From assembly GCA_963422565.1 (NCBI GenBank), contig OY730228.1:2356001-2420000 (forward strand): a stretch of DNA of 64,000 nucleotides, read 5' to 3'. The position numbers and the translations under genes are program-made. Shown one piece after another: positions 56,360-64,000 of this stretch (positions are counted from its first letter, which is position 1; every line of letters begins with the position of its first letter). The DNA comes from G963422565 sp963422565. GTDB taxonomy: Bacteria > Pseudomonadota > Alphaproteobacteria > MPNO01. The notes beneath the pieces were generated by a model. That model had not been told where the DNA came from. It searched no databases and saw nothing but the letters and a program-made list of their open reading frames with translations.

Positions 56360-56424
56360 CCGTCCGCCGGCGGCCGGGTGTCGGGACCGCCGCCCACGGC
56401 CGGCCGCCAGGCTAGACCCGCCGC

Positions 56425-58449
56425 ATGCTGGATGCGCTGACCGCAGGCCTCTCCGCGATCTTCGCGTGGGAGGTTCTGGCCTATCTCGCGCTCGGCATCT
56501 TCATCGGCGTCTGGTTCGGCGCCGTTCCGGGACTGGGCGGGGTGATCGGCATGCTGCTGCTGCTGCCGTTCACCTTCGGCATGGAGCCGCTCGCCGCGAT
56601 CGCGCTCCTGCTGGGTCTGTTCGCGGTCACCACGACCAGCGACACCATCGCCTCGGTGCTGCTGGGCATCCCCGGCACCGCCGCCTCGCAGGCGACCATC
56701 CTCGACGGCTATCCGCTGGCCAGGCAGGGCGAGGCGCCGCGCGCCTTCGGCGCCGCCTTCGCCGTCTCGGCCTATGGCGGCGTGTTCGGCGCCGTCGCGC
56801 TGGCGATATCGCTGCCCATCGTCGAGCCGCTGATCCTCTCCTTCGGCTCGCCGGAGATCTTCGCGCTCGCTCTCCTCGGCCTTGCGATGGTCGGCGCCCT
56901 GTCGGGGGGATCGATGGTCAAGGGCCTCGCCGCCGCGGCCGTCGGGCTGCTGCTCTCGACCGTCGGCAGCGCGCAGACCGTGGCCGAGGAGCGCTACACG
57001 TTCGATCTCGAGTTCCTCGTCGACAGCCTGCCCCTGATACCCGTCGTCCTCGGCATCTTCGCGATTCCCGAACTGATGGAGCTGGCGACCCGCAACATCT
57101 CCATCGCCCGCGAGATCCGGAGCGCGGAGGCCCGCAGCACCATCCGCGACGGAATCCGCGACGCGGTCCGCCACGGCTGGCTGGCCACGCGCTGCGCCGC
57201 GATCGGCACCTATGTGGGCATGCTGCCCGGCCTCGGCGCGGCGATCGTCGACTGGATCGCCTACGGCCACGCCGTCCAGTCGGCGCGGGACAAGAGCCGG
57301 TTCGGCCAGGGCGATATCCGCGGCGTCATCGCGCCCGAGGCCGCCAACAACGCGACCAAGGGCGGCGCCCTGATCCCGGCGGTCGCGTTCGCCATCCCGG
57401 GCAGCCTGGGCACCGCCATCCTGTTGAGCGCGCTGATCCTCCAGGACATACGCCCCGGCCCCGACATGCTGACGTCGGAGCTGCACCTCACCTTCTCGAT
57501 GGTCTGGATGCTGGTGATCGCCAACCTCGTGGCCGCCGGCCTGCTGATGGTCTGGAGCCGCCAGATCGCGCGGCTCGCCTTCCTGCCGGGCCATCTGCTG
57601 GTGCCGGGCGTGATCGTGTTCGTGTTCATGGGCTCCTGGCTCGGCGGGCAGGAGACCATCGAGGCCTGGGCGGTATGTCTCCTGTTCGGCATGCTCGGCT
57701 ATCTGATGAAGGCGGGCGGTTGGGCGCGGCCTCCCTTGATCCTGGGGCTGATCCTCGGGACCATCGTCGAGAACCGGTTCCTGCTCAGCATGCGCACCTA
57801 TGACGGGGTCGGATGGCTCGCGAACCCGATCGTGCTCGTCATCCTGGCGTTGGGCGCGCTCACCGTCGTCCTGGCCGCGCGTGGCGCCCTCGGGGCCGAT
57901 GCCCGCAAGAACGCCCCGCAGACCGGGGAAGGACGCGGCGGCAGCCCGCTGCTCTCATGCCCGGTATCGCTCCTGTTCCTCGCCGCGTTCGGCGGCGCGG
58001 CCTGGCTGGCGGCGGGCTGGGAGGCGGAGGTGGGCCAGTTTCCCCTGGTCATGGCGTTGCCGGGGGTCGTTCTCGCGGCGACCGTGCTCTTCCGCGACGT
58101 CCGGGCGCTGGCGGCGGGGATGCGAATGTCGGGCGCCGCGTCGTTCCGAACCGGCGCCCGCGAGGCGATGCTGGCCCGGTCGCTCCTGTTCCTCGGATGG
58201 CTGGCGGCGACGATCCTTCTCGCGCTCCTGGTCGGCCAGAAGCTGGCCCTGCCGGTCTTCGTCCTCGGCTATCTTCTGGTCTGGGCCGGCTGGCGCCTCC
58301 GCATCGCCGCCGCCTACGCGCTCGCCGTCTGGGCGTTGATGGTCGGCTTCTACGACCGCGTCATCGACCTCGCGTTCCACGAGCCGCTGATCGGGACGGT
58401 CCTCGGCGGAAACCTGCCGTTCGGGTTGCCGGAATGGCTGATATTCTAG
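56425..58449 (+). CDS. TctA-TctB fusion permease of the tripartite tricarboxylate transporter
   Basis: A 674-residue membrane protein. Residues 1-500 are TctA: VWFGAVPGLGGVIGMLLLLP, LLGIPGTAASQATILDGYPL, MLPGLGAAIVDWIAYGHAVQ and IAPEAANNATKGGALIPAV are the hallmark loops. After a polar linker (about 490-515, KNAPQTGEGRGG) there are four to five more helices (SLLFLAAFGGAAWLAAGW, FPLVMALPGVVLAATVLF, SLLFLGWLAATILLALLV) ending NLPFGLPEWLIF, a TctB-like end. The two subunits are thus joined, in the order TctA then TctB; usually they are separate genes. Confidence 0.88.
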   Translation: MLDALTAGLSAIFAWEVLAYLALGIFIGVWFGAVPGLGGVIGMLLLLPFTFGMEPLAAIALLLGLFAVTTTSDTIASVLLGIPGTAASQATILDGYPLARQGEAPRAFGAAFAVSAYGGVFGAVALAISLPIVEPLILSFGSPEIFALALLGLAMVGALSGGSMVKGLAAAAVGLLLSTVGSAQTVAEERYTFDLEFLVDSLPLIPVVLGIFAIPELMELATRNISIAREIRSAEARSTIRDGIRDAVRHGWLATRCAAIGTYVGMLPGLGAAIVDWIAYGHAVQSARDKSRFGQGDIRGVIAPEAANNATKGGALIPAVAFAIPGSLGTAILLSALILQDIRPGPDMLTSELHLTFSMVWMLVIANLVAAGLLMVWSRQIARLAFLPGHLLVPGVIVFVFMGSWLGGQETIEAWAVCLLFGMLGYLMKAGGWARPPLILGLILGTIVENRFLLSMRTYDGVGWLANPIVLVILALGALTVVLAARGALGADARKNAPQTGEGRGGSPLLSCPVSLLFLAAFGGAAWLAAGWEAEVGQFPLVMALPGVVLAATVLFRDVRALAAGMRMSGAASFRTGAREAMLARSLLFLGWLAATILLALLVGQKLALPVFVLGYLLVWAGWRLRIAAAYALAVWALMVGFYDRVIDLAFHEPLIGTVLGGNLPFGLPEWLIF

Positions 58450-58489
58450 CCCGCGCCTCGGCCGGGGCGGCGCGCGAGAGGAGCCTGGC

Positions 58490-60145
58490 ATGACCGACTT
58501 CCTGACCCCGCCCGCGATCGAGAGGAACCCCAACGAGAGCGTGCCGCTGGTGGCCCTGGTTCGCTTCGAGGCCGACCGGCCGACGACGACGCGACTCGCG
58601 ATCGACGACGGCCGGCGGAGGCGTATCGCTGTCTACGGCCCGGATCGGGCGCCCGAGGCGGGGCTGCCGATCGTCGGCATGCGGGCGGCGACCGATCATC
58701 GGATCACCGTCGCCGCCGGAGACGCCCCGCCGGTCGCGCTCTCCTGGCGCACGCCGCCCCTTCCCGCCGACAGCGCCGAATGGCCGGCGATCGCGGTGCG
58801 GACGGCGCGCACGGCCGACATGCAGCCCGGCGTCACCCTGCTCAGCGTGCGGCGCCGGGCGAACACCCGCCAGACCTTCATGACGCCCGCCCAGGCCCGG
58901 TTCACGACCGGCTGGGGTCTGCTGCTGGCGATCGACGAGGACGGCGAGGTCGTCTGGTACTATAGATCCGACGCGCGCATCGCCGGCGTTCAGCAGCTCG
59001 CCAACGGAAACCTCTTCTTCCATCACGTCGATTTCCGGTCGGTCGAGATGGACATGACCGGGACCGTGATCCGCACCTTCTACGCCAGCCGACGCCCCGC
59101 CGGGCCGGTCGAGGGGGCGATCCCGATCGAGGCGGCGAGCCTGCATCATCAACCGCACCAGATGCCCAACGGCAACTTCCTGGCGATGACGGCCAACGCC
59201 CGCATGATCGAGAACTACTTCACGAGCGAGACCGACCCGGACGCGCCGCGCGCGACCCAGCCCGTCGTCGGCGACAGGTTCGTCGAGTTTACGCCCGGCG
59301 GAGAGGTCGTCTGGAGCTGGGACACGTTCGAGCATCTCGACGTCTATCGCTGGTCCTACCACCTGATGGAGGTCTATTGGCACAATCGCGGCTTTCCCAA
59401 CCATCTCGACTGGACCCACGGCAACGGCATCACCTACGACCCGTCCGACGACAGCGTGATCGTCTCGCTCCGCCACCAGGATGCGATCGTCAAGATCGAC
59501 AAGGCGTCGGGCGAGATCCGATGGATCCTCGGCGACCACGGCAACTGGAGGCCGCCGCTGAAAGAGAAGCTGCTGGCGCCCGCCCACGACCTCCGCTGGC
59601 ACTATCACGGCCATAATCCGCGGGTGACGGCCGACGGCACCATCGTGATGTACGACAACGGCATCTGCCGCGCCCTGCCCTACGCGCCCCAGGCGCAGCC
59701 GCACGAATGCTTCGCCCGGGCGATCGAGTACGCCGTCGACGAGGAGGCGGGGACCGTCCGCGAGGTCTGGACATCGTCGGACGACGACGATCCGGAGCGG
59801 GTGATCTCCTGGGCGATGGGCGACGCCCACCGCCTCCCCAACGACAACTTGCTGATCGTCGATTCCACATGTCTGCCCATGCGGGACCGTATCACCCGCG
59901 CCGCGCGCGTCGAAGATCTCACCTGGAACGAATGGCGCCGCGACGAGTGGCATCCGAACGACATGCCCTACTGGGCGCGGATCCGCGAGATGCGCCGCGA
60001 TGCCTCGCGCGAGGTCGTTTTCGAGGTCCGCGTCGAGGACCCGAACGAGCTCGTCGGCTGGCAGGTCTACGGCGGCGCGCGGGTCGCCTCGCTCTACCCC
60101 CCGGGGGTCGAGGAGCGACCGGCACGCCCGCAGGCCGCCGGGTAG
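58490..60145 (+). CDS. Arylsulfotransferase-like (ASST family) protein, no signal peptide
   Basis: A 551-residue beta-propeller protein resembling AssT-type arylsulfate sulfotransferases. Seen: LLAIDEDGEVVWYYRSDARI, QQLANGNLFFHHVDF, HHQPHQMPNGNFLAMTANAR, DWTHGNGITYDPSDDSVIVS, LRHQDAIVKIDKASGEIRWI and LGDHGNW, the family pattern with conserved His. Bacterial AssT enzymes are usually periplasmic and disulfide-bonded, but this one starts MTDFLTPPAIERNPNESVPL with no signal sequence. It could be cytosolic, or the function may differ. It lies between two transporter loci. ATG at 58490 follows GAGAGGAG. Confidence 0.7.
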   Translation: MTDFLTPPAIERNPNESVPLVALVRFEADRPTTTRLAIDDGRRRRIAVYGPDRAPEAGLPIVGMRAATDHRITVAAGDAPPVALSWRTPPLPADSAEWPAIAVRTARTADMQPGVTLLSVRRRANTRQTFMTPAQARFTTGWGLLLAIDEDGEVVWYYRSDARIAGVQQLANGNLFFHHVDFRSVEMDMTGTVIRTFYASRRPAGPVEGAIPIEAASLHHQPHQMPNGNFLAMTANARMIENYFTSETDPDAPRATQPVVGDRFVEFTPGGEVVWSWDTFEHLDVYRWSYHLMEVYWHNRGFPNHLDWTHGNGITYDPSDDSVIVSLRHQDAIVKIDKASGEIRWILGDHGNWRPPLKEKLLAPAHDLRWHYHGHNPRVTADGTIVMYDNGICRALPYAPQAQPHECFARAIEYAVDEEAGTVREVWTSSDDDDPERVISWAMGDAHRLPNDNLLIVDSTCLPMRDRITRAARVEDLTWNEWRRDEWHPNDMPYWARIREMRRDASREVVFEVRVEDPNELVGWQVYGGARVASLYPPGVEERPARPQAAG

Positions 60146-60202
60146 CGTCGGCGGGGCGGCTTTGTCAGAATGGCCGGCCCAACCGGGAGGGAGACCGGCC
60201 GC

Positions 60203-62146
60203 GTGAATGCCAAACGACGCGTCGTCGCCGCCAGCCGTCTCGCCGCCGACATCCTGTCGCTCGCGCTCGCCGCGGCGGCGGTCTACATCGCGGGGTTCGG
60301 GGTCTTCGACGAGGTCTGGGTGCGCGCCGCCACCACGGGCCTGCCGATCCTGATCTCGCTGCTCGTCTTCTCGACCGCCAACATGGACGTTCGCCGCACC
60401 GAGATTCGCTGGCGGGAGATATCGCTCAACGCCCTCATGCTCGCGGCGATCCTGGTGATCTACTACTACTGGATCACCTTGATGACGGAGCAGCTCGACT
60501 TCTTCGTCGATTTTACGGTCGTCGACTATCTGATCGGTTTCGCCGGCATCGCCATCATCTTCTATCTGACGCACCGCCATTTCGGCGTCCCGCTGTTCGT
60601 CGTCTGCCTCGTCTCGCTGCTGGTTCTGTTCTTCGGGAACCTCGTTCCGGGCGCCCTGAACATCCCCGAGGTGGAATGGTTCCTGATCTCGGAGAAGCTG
60701 TGGTACAGCACCGACGGGGTGTTCGGCCGTCCGGTCGCCGTGGTCGGCCAGATCGTGCTGGTGTTCATCCTCTTCGGCGCCGTCCTCGAAGCGTCCGGGG
60801 CCGGGGCGACTCTGCTGAAGTTCGCGTTCGCCGTCACCGGCCCGCTGCGCGGCGGCCCGGCGCATGCCGCCATCGTGGGCAGCGCCAGCTTCGGCACGAT
60901 GAACGGCGCGGCGGTCGCTAACGTGGTCACGACCGGGGTGTTCACCATCCCGATGATCAAGCGCACCGGCTTCCAGCCCAAATTCGCCGGCGCCGTCGAG
61001 GCCGCGGCCTCGACCGGCGGCCAGATCATGCCGCCGGTGATGGGGGCGGTCGCCTTTCTGATGGCCGACATGACCGGGATCCCCTATCTCACCATCATCG
61101 CGGCGGCGGCGCTGCCCGCGGTGATGTACTATCTGAGCCTCTTCTCCGTGGTCTGGCTGGAGGCGCGGCGGCGCGGGCTCACGCCGACGCCCAAGGACCA
61201 GCGCGTCACGCTGACCGCCGCCGACTGGGTGCGCTCCGTCTCCTTCTTCGTCCCGCTCGGCGTCATCGTCTATGTGCTGATGACCGGGCGCACCGCGCAG
61301 AACGCCGGCTTCTACGGGTTGATCTCGGCCTTCGTCCTGTCGCTGATCCTCTATCCCGAGTTCCGGTCCCTCCGCAAGATATACGGTGCGCTGCTGCGCG
61401 GCGGGCGGACCTGCGCGGCCATCATGATCGTCGTCGCGGCGATCGGCTTCGTGGTGGGCATGGTCAACATGTCCGGCCTCGGCATCAAATTCGCCGCCGC
61501 GATCCTCTCGGTCGCCGGCGAAAGCCTGTTCCTGTCGCTGGTGGTGATGGCGCTCGGCTGCCTGATCCTCGGCATGGGGGTGCCGGTCGGGGCGGCCTAT
61601 CTGATCATCGTGCTGGTGATCGGGCCGGCCCTCGGCAAGCTCGGCCTGTCGCTGATGCTCACCCATCTGTTCGTGATCTACTACGCGGTGCTGTCGGCGA
61701 TCACCCCGCCGGTCGCGATCGCCGCCTTCGCCGCCGCGCCCATCGCCGGGTCCAGACCGATCGAGACCGGGCTGGTCGCCGTGCGCCTGGCGATCGCGGG
61801 GTTCCTGATCCCCTTCATGTTCGTGTACCATCCCAGCATCGTTCTGGTCGAACCGGAGTTCAGCTACACGGGTCTGCTGTGGGGGGTCGGGGTCTTCCTG
61901 GTCTCCACCGCGGCGTTGGCGACGGCGCTCGGCGGGTATTCCGTCGAGTCGATCGGGCGGCTGCAGCGGCTCGTCCGGGCCGCCGCAGGGGTGATCGTTC
62001 TGATCCCCGACCCGCTGGTCTCCGGGGCGGCGGCCGCCGTCGCGGCGGGAGCGTTCCTGGTCGAGAGGCTCGACCACCGTGCGGCGCACGACCCGAACGG
62101 GCAACATCGCCGACGGGCAACATCAAGGGAGGACGATTCATGTTGA
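60203..62146 (+). CDS. TRAP transporter fused permease (4TM + 12TM)
   Basis: A 647-residue fused DctQ-DctM permease of the TAXI-TRAP type. N-terminal helices (LAADILSLALAAAAVYIAGF, NALMLAAILVIYYYWITLMT), then the large DctM part with GSASFGTMNGAAVANVVTTG, EAAASTGGQIMPPVMGAVAF, LGCLILGMGVPVGAAYLIIV and SAITPPVAIAAFAAAPIAGS. The GTG at 60203 is chosen because GGGAGGGAG lies at 60185-60193; an ATG at 60170 is an alternative. Uptake of an unknown small organic acid driven by ion gradient. The stop overlaps the binding protein ATG by 7 nt. Confidence 0.9.
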   Translation: MNAKRRVVAASRLAADILSLALAAAAVYIAGFGVFDEVWVRAATTGLPILISLLVFSTANMDVRRTEIRWREISLNALMLAAILVIYYYWITLMTEQLDFFVDFTVVDYLIGFAGIAIIFYLTHRHFGVPLFVVCLVSLLVLFFGNLVPGALNIPEVEWFLISEKLWYSTDGVFGRPVAVVGQIVLVFILFGAVLEASGAGATLLKFAFAVTGPLRGGPAHAAIVGSASFGTMNGAAVANVVTTGVFTIPMIKRTGFQPKFAGAVEAAASTGGQIMPPVMGAVAFLMADMTGIPYLTIIAAAALPAVMYYLSLFSVVWLEARRRGLTPTPKDQRVTLTAADWVRSVSFFVPLGVIVYVLMTGRTAQNAGFYGLISAFVLSLILYPEFRSLRKIYGALLRGGRTCAAIMIVVAAIGFVVGMVNMSGLGIKFAAAILSVAGESLFLSLVVMALGCLILGMGVPVGAAYLIIVLVIGPALGKLGLSLMLTHLFVIYYAVLSAITPPVAIAAFAAAPIAGSRPIETGLVAVRLAIAGFLIPFMFVYHPSIVLVEPEFSYTGLLWGVGVFLVSTAALATALGGYSVESIGRLQRLVRAAAGVIVLIPDPLVSGAAAAVAAGAFLVERLDHRAAHDPNGQHRRRATSREDDSC

Positions 62147-63144
62147 GACGGTTGGGGGTTCTTGCGGCCGCGGGTCTGATCGCGGTCTCGATCGGGGGCA
62201 CGGGCCACGCGCAGAAGCGGCAGATCAAGATGTCGACGATCGCGCCGGGCTCGTCGATGTATCTGGTGATGACCACCTTTGCCAACCTGGTCAACCAGGG
62301 TCAGAACGAGTTCGAGATCACGGTCGACGCCACCGGCACCGCCACCAAGCACATGGTGGATGTCGCGCGCGGCTCGATCGACATGTCGATGACGGCGCCC
62401 GTCCCCTATGGCTGGATGGTCAAGGGCACGCGGGTCTACAAGAAGCTCAAGGGCGTGAAGGAGCTCGCCAAGAAACTCCGCGCGGTCTACTGGTTCCCGC
62501 TGGGCGGGTACCACTACACGGTCTACGAGGATTCCGGGATCAGGACGCTCGCGGACATCAAGGGCAAGCGGGCGTTCGTCGGCCCGCCCTCGGGCGGCCA
62601 GCTCGTCACCGGGCTCGCCTTTATCAAGGCGTTGACCGGGCTCACGCCGAAGGACTTCAAGAGCGTCAACCTCAACTTCGCCTCGGCGCTCCAGGCCTTC
62701 CAGGACCGGCAGATCGACGTCTACACGATCGGCTGCCTGGATCCCTGCGCCCAGCTCCAGCAGGTCGCCGCGACCTCGAAGATCCGCTTCCTCGGCGTGA
62801 AGACCTACGAAGAGCTTGGCGCCACGAAGGCGCTCGACGCGTTCTTCAAGCCTCTCGGGCGGACCAAGGGCGTGATCCGCAAGGACGCCTACGGCGCCAA
62901 CCAGACCAACCAGGCCGATATGTGGGTCAACAACGCCATCCTCGGCGTGACCGCGCGGGCGAGCCTCGAGGACGAGATCGTCTACCGGATGATGAAGCTG
63001 TTCTGGTCGAATCTCGACGGCATCCGCGAGAGCGCGCCCTATATGGACGCGGTCACGCTCGAGTTCGCGACCCAGAAGGCGAACATGACGTTCCATCCGG
63101 GCGCCGTCAAATACTACAAGGAGGTCGGCGTCTGGACCCGCTGA
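62140..63144 (+). CDS. TAXI-family TRAP solute-binding protein
   Basis: A 334-residue periplasmic protein with signal peptide RRLGVLAAAGLIAVSIGGTG ending near HAQ. Mature start KMSTIAPGSSMYLVMTTFAN; then NEFEITVDATGTATKHMVDV and GSIDMSMTAPVPYGWM, typical of TAXI proteins, with KGKRAFVGPPSGGQLVTGLA later. Pairs with the fused permease just upstream (overlap 7 nt). Ribosome site AAGGGAGGA at 62125-62133. Confidence 0.9.
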   Translation: MLRRLGVLAAAGLIAVSIGGTGHAQKRQIKMSTIAPGSSMYLVMTTFANLVNQGQNEFEITVDATGTATKHMVDVARGSIDMSMTAPVPYGWMVKGTRVYKKLKGVKELAKKLRAVYWFPLGGYHYTVYEDSGIRTLADIKGKRAFVGPPSGGQLVTGLAFIKALTGLTPKDFKSVNLNFASALQAFQDRQIDVYTIGCLDPCAQLQQVAATSKIRFLGVKTYEELGATKALDAFFKPLGRTKGVIRKDAYGANQTNQADMWVNNAILGVTARASLEDEIVYRMMKLFWSNLDGIRESAPYMDAVTLEFATQKANMTFHPGAVKYYKEVGVWTR

Positions 63145-63230
63145 GCCCGGAAAGACCGCCGTCCGGTCCCGCGGCGGGGCCGGACGGCCGTTCCGACGGA
63201 CCACGCTTCGGACGACCGCCTCGCCTGGCC

Positions 63231-63660
63231 ATGCGCGATCCCGCCCGGCTTCCGCCCCTCGGCTCCGATCTCGTCCGGATCGCCGAGAGCTTCGCGGCGG
63301 CGCCGGTCACCGGTCTGCTCGGCGCCCGCATCCTCTCCTGGGACTCCGAACGTCGGGTGCTGATCACCGCCTATGACGCGAGGCCCGAGTTCTGCAACCT
63401 GGTCGGGACCATCCAGGGCGGCATCCTGACGGCGATGCTCGACGACGCCATGTCCTATGCCGCCCTGGTCCGCCTGGGCGAGGCCTGCCGGGTCCCGTCG
63501 CTCGAGATCAAGACGACCCATCTCGCCCCGGCGCGGCAGGGCCGGGTGCGGCGAGGGCGAAGAGGTCCGGCCAGGGCGCTCGATCGCCTTCCTCGCCGGC
63601 CGGTTGTTCGACGACAAGGACAAGCTGATCGCCATCGCGACCGCGCTGATCCGCGGATGA
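63231..63660 (+). pseudogene. PaaI-like thioesterase with a frameshift
   Basis: Hotdog-fold thioesterase, broken by one base. First frame from ATG 63231: GLLGARILSWDSERRVLITA, RPEFCNLVGTIQGGILTAML, LDDAMSYAALVRLG and VPSLEIKTTHLAPARQGRV, which is the PaaI pattern including the GGILTAMLDDA helix. Near 63549-63555 the frame changes: the sequence continues in the next frame as EGEEVRPGRSIAFLAGRLFD and DKDKLIAIATALIRG to the stop at 63660. Reading across the join would give a normal 140-residue protein. Either a real pseudogene or a sequence error at a GCGGCGAGGGCG stretch. Confidence 0.75.
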
Positions 63661-64000
63661 TCGGCCCTGCCGCGCCCGGCGGTCGGTCCTTCGCGCAGGG
63701 GCTTTCGGTCCGCGCGGTCTCCGCGTCCCGCGCACCGATGGGCGGGCGCGCCAGCCTGCGGCCGTCGGCGCTCTGCATCGCGGGCGCACCGAACAGCGCG
63801 GCACGGATGCGGGTCGGCAGATAGGCCGCAGCGAACGGTGCCAAGCCGACCGGCCGAGATCAGGGCGGCCTCGCGCCCCCGGCCCGGCGGCGCGTAGAGC
63901 GGATCCGAGGGCGCCTCCGGGAATCCCCGCCCACCATCACGAGGCCGGCCATCGCGACGAGCGAAAAGACGCCGCGACAGGCCCCCCTCGCCCGGGCGGT
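63661..64000. other. Right end: no convincing gene
   Basis: No protein-like frame is clear on either strand. The minus strand has a hydrophobic piece (VFSLVAMAGLVMVGG) in one frame and a better-looking continuation in another (GFPEAPSDPLYAPPGRGREA), so a frameshifted gene may start beyond the window edge. Not called. Confidence 0.35.

Noticed and set aside
58361..62107. Long minus-strand open frame opposite the ASST and TRAP genes
   Set aside because: Its translation is Asp/Arg/His-rich low complexity. The plus-strand genes are well supported, so this is a GC artefact.
63661..64000. Gene on the minus strand at the right edge
   Set aside because: Protein-like pieces appear in two different frames but neither is open long enough. 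Without the sequence beyond the edge it cannot be supported.

Overview
The window looks like a high-GC alphaproteobacterial chromosome, most likely of the Rhodospirillales type. The signs are the COQ9 and TimA (Tim44-like) genes, FxsA next to TimA, and a replication cluster ordered rpsT / dnaA / dnaN / recF / gyrB. GC content is very high throughout, except for one clearly AT-richer stretch at about 15.3-16.9 kb and the small region between rpsT and dnaA. No rRNA, tRNA or CRISPR array was seen.

Layout. 1-719: start of a UbiD-family decarboxylase, minus strand, running off the left edge. 720-1323: no intact gene; it holds a GC hairpin and a short piece resembling enolase. 1324-14370: a co-oriented, tightly packed phage virion module of Mu-like siphophage type. 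Its order is protease/scaffold, decoration protein, major capsid, gp36-like, gp37-like, tail tube, tail assembly chaperone with a perfect T7 slippery site, tape measure, three small tail-tip proteins including an NlpC/P60 peptidase, and tip protein J. Terminase, portal, transposase/integrase, repressor and lysis genes are absent, so this is a remnant or a domesticated particle locus. 14384-15214: a QueC-like PP-loop protein directly behind the tip gene. 15252-17061: a low-GC segment with one orphan secreted protein, bounded by a 34-nt direct repeat (33/34 identical).

17120-21909: an operon of a thiolase-like protein lacking the usual catalytic Cys and His, a DUF35 zinc ribbon fused to a short-chain dehydrogenase, a HxGTHxD cyclase/hydrolase and an acyl-CoA synthetase. 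It looks like CoA-dependent breakdown of an unknown acid, possibly with an Ltp2/ChsH2-type aldolase. 22115-26801: phosphatase, FxsA, TimA, glycerate kinase and pyruvate kinase. 26860-30931: a hydroxyquinol (resorcinol-type) catabolic operon (flavin monooxygenase, maleylacetate reductase, intradiol dioxygenase) divergent from a TetR regulator, with a visible promoter and operator region. 31498-38486: gyrB, recF, dnaN, dnaA, a candidate oriC and rpsT with its terminator. Genes on both sides of the candidate origin point away from it (dnaA to gyrB leftward, alaS rightward), as expected for replication-co-directional housekeeping genes.

38709-46726: alaS, icd, a LOG-family protein, COQ9, def, hutU and infA. 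46921-63144: catabolism and uptake genes: a three-subunit molybdenum hydroxylase, a GMC oxidoreductase, a VOC protein, an MFS transporter, an SMP-30 lactonase, a TctC plus TctA-TctB fusion transporter, an arylsulfotransferase-like protein, and a TAXI-TRAP permease with its binding protein. 63231-63660: a frameshifted PaaI-like thioesterase. The many transporters and aromatic or CoA-linked oxidations suggest a heterotroph using diverse organic acids and aromatics.

Most worth a second look: the QueC-like gene attached to the phage tail operon, the repeat-bounded low-GC segment beside it, the catalytically altered thiolase with its DUF35-SDR partner, and the frameshift site in the tail chaperone.
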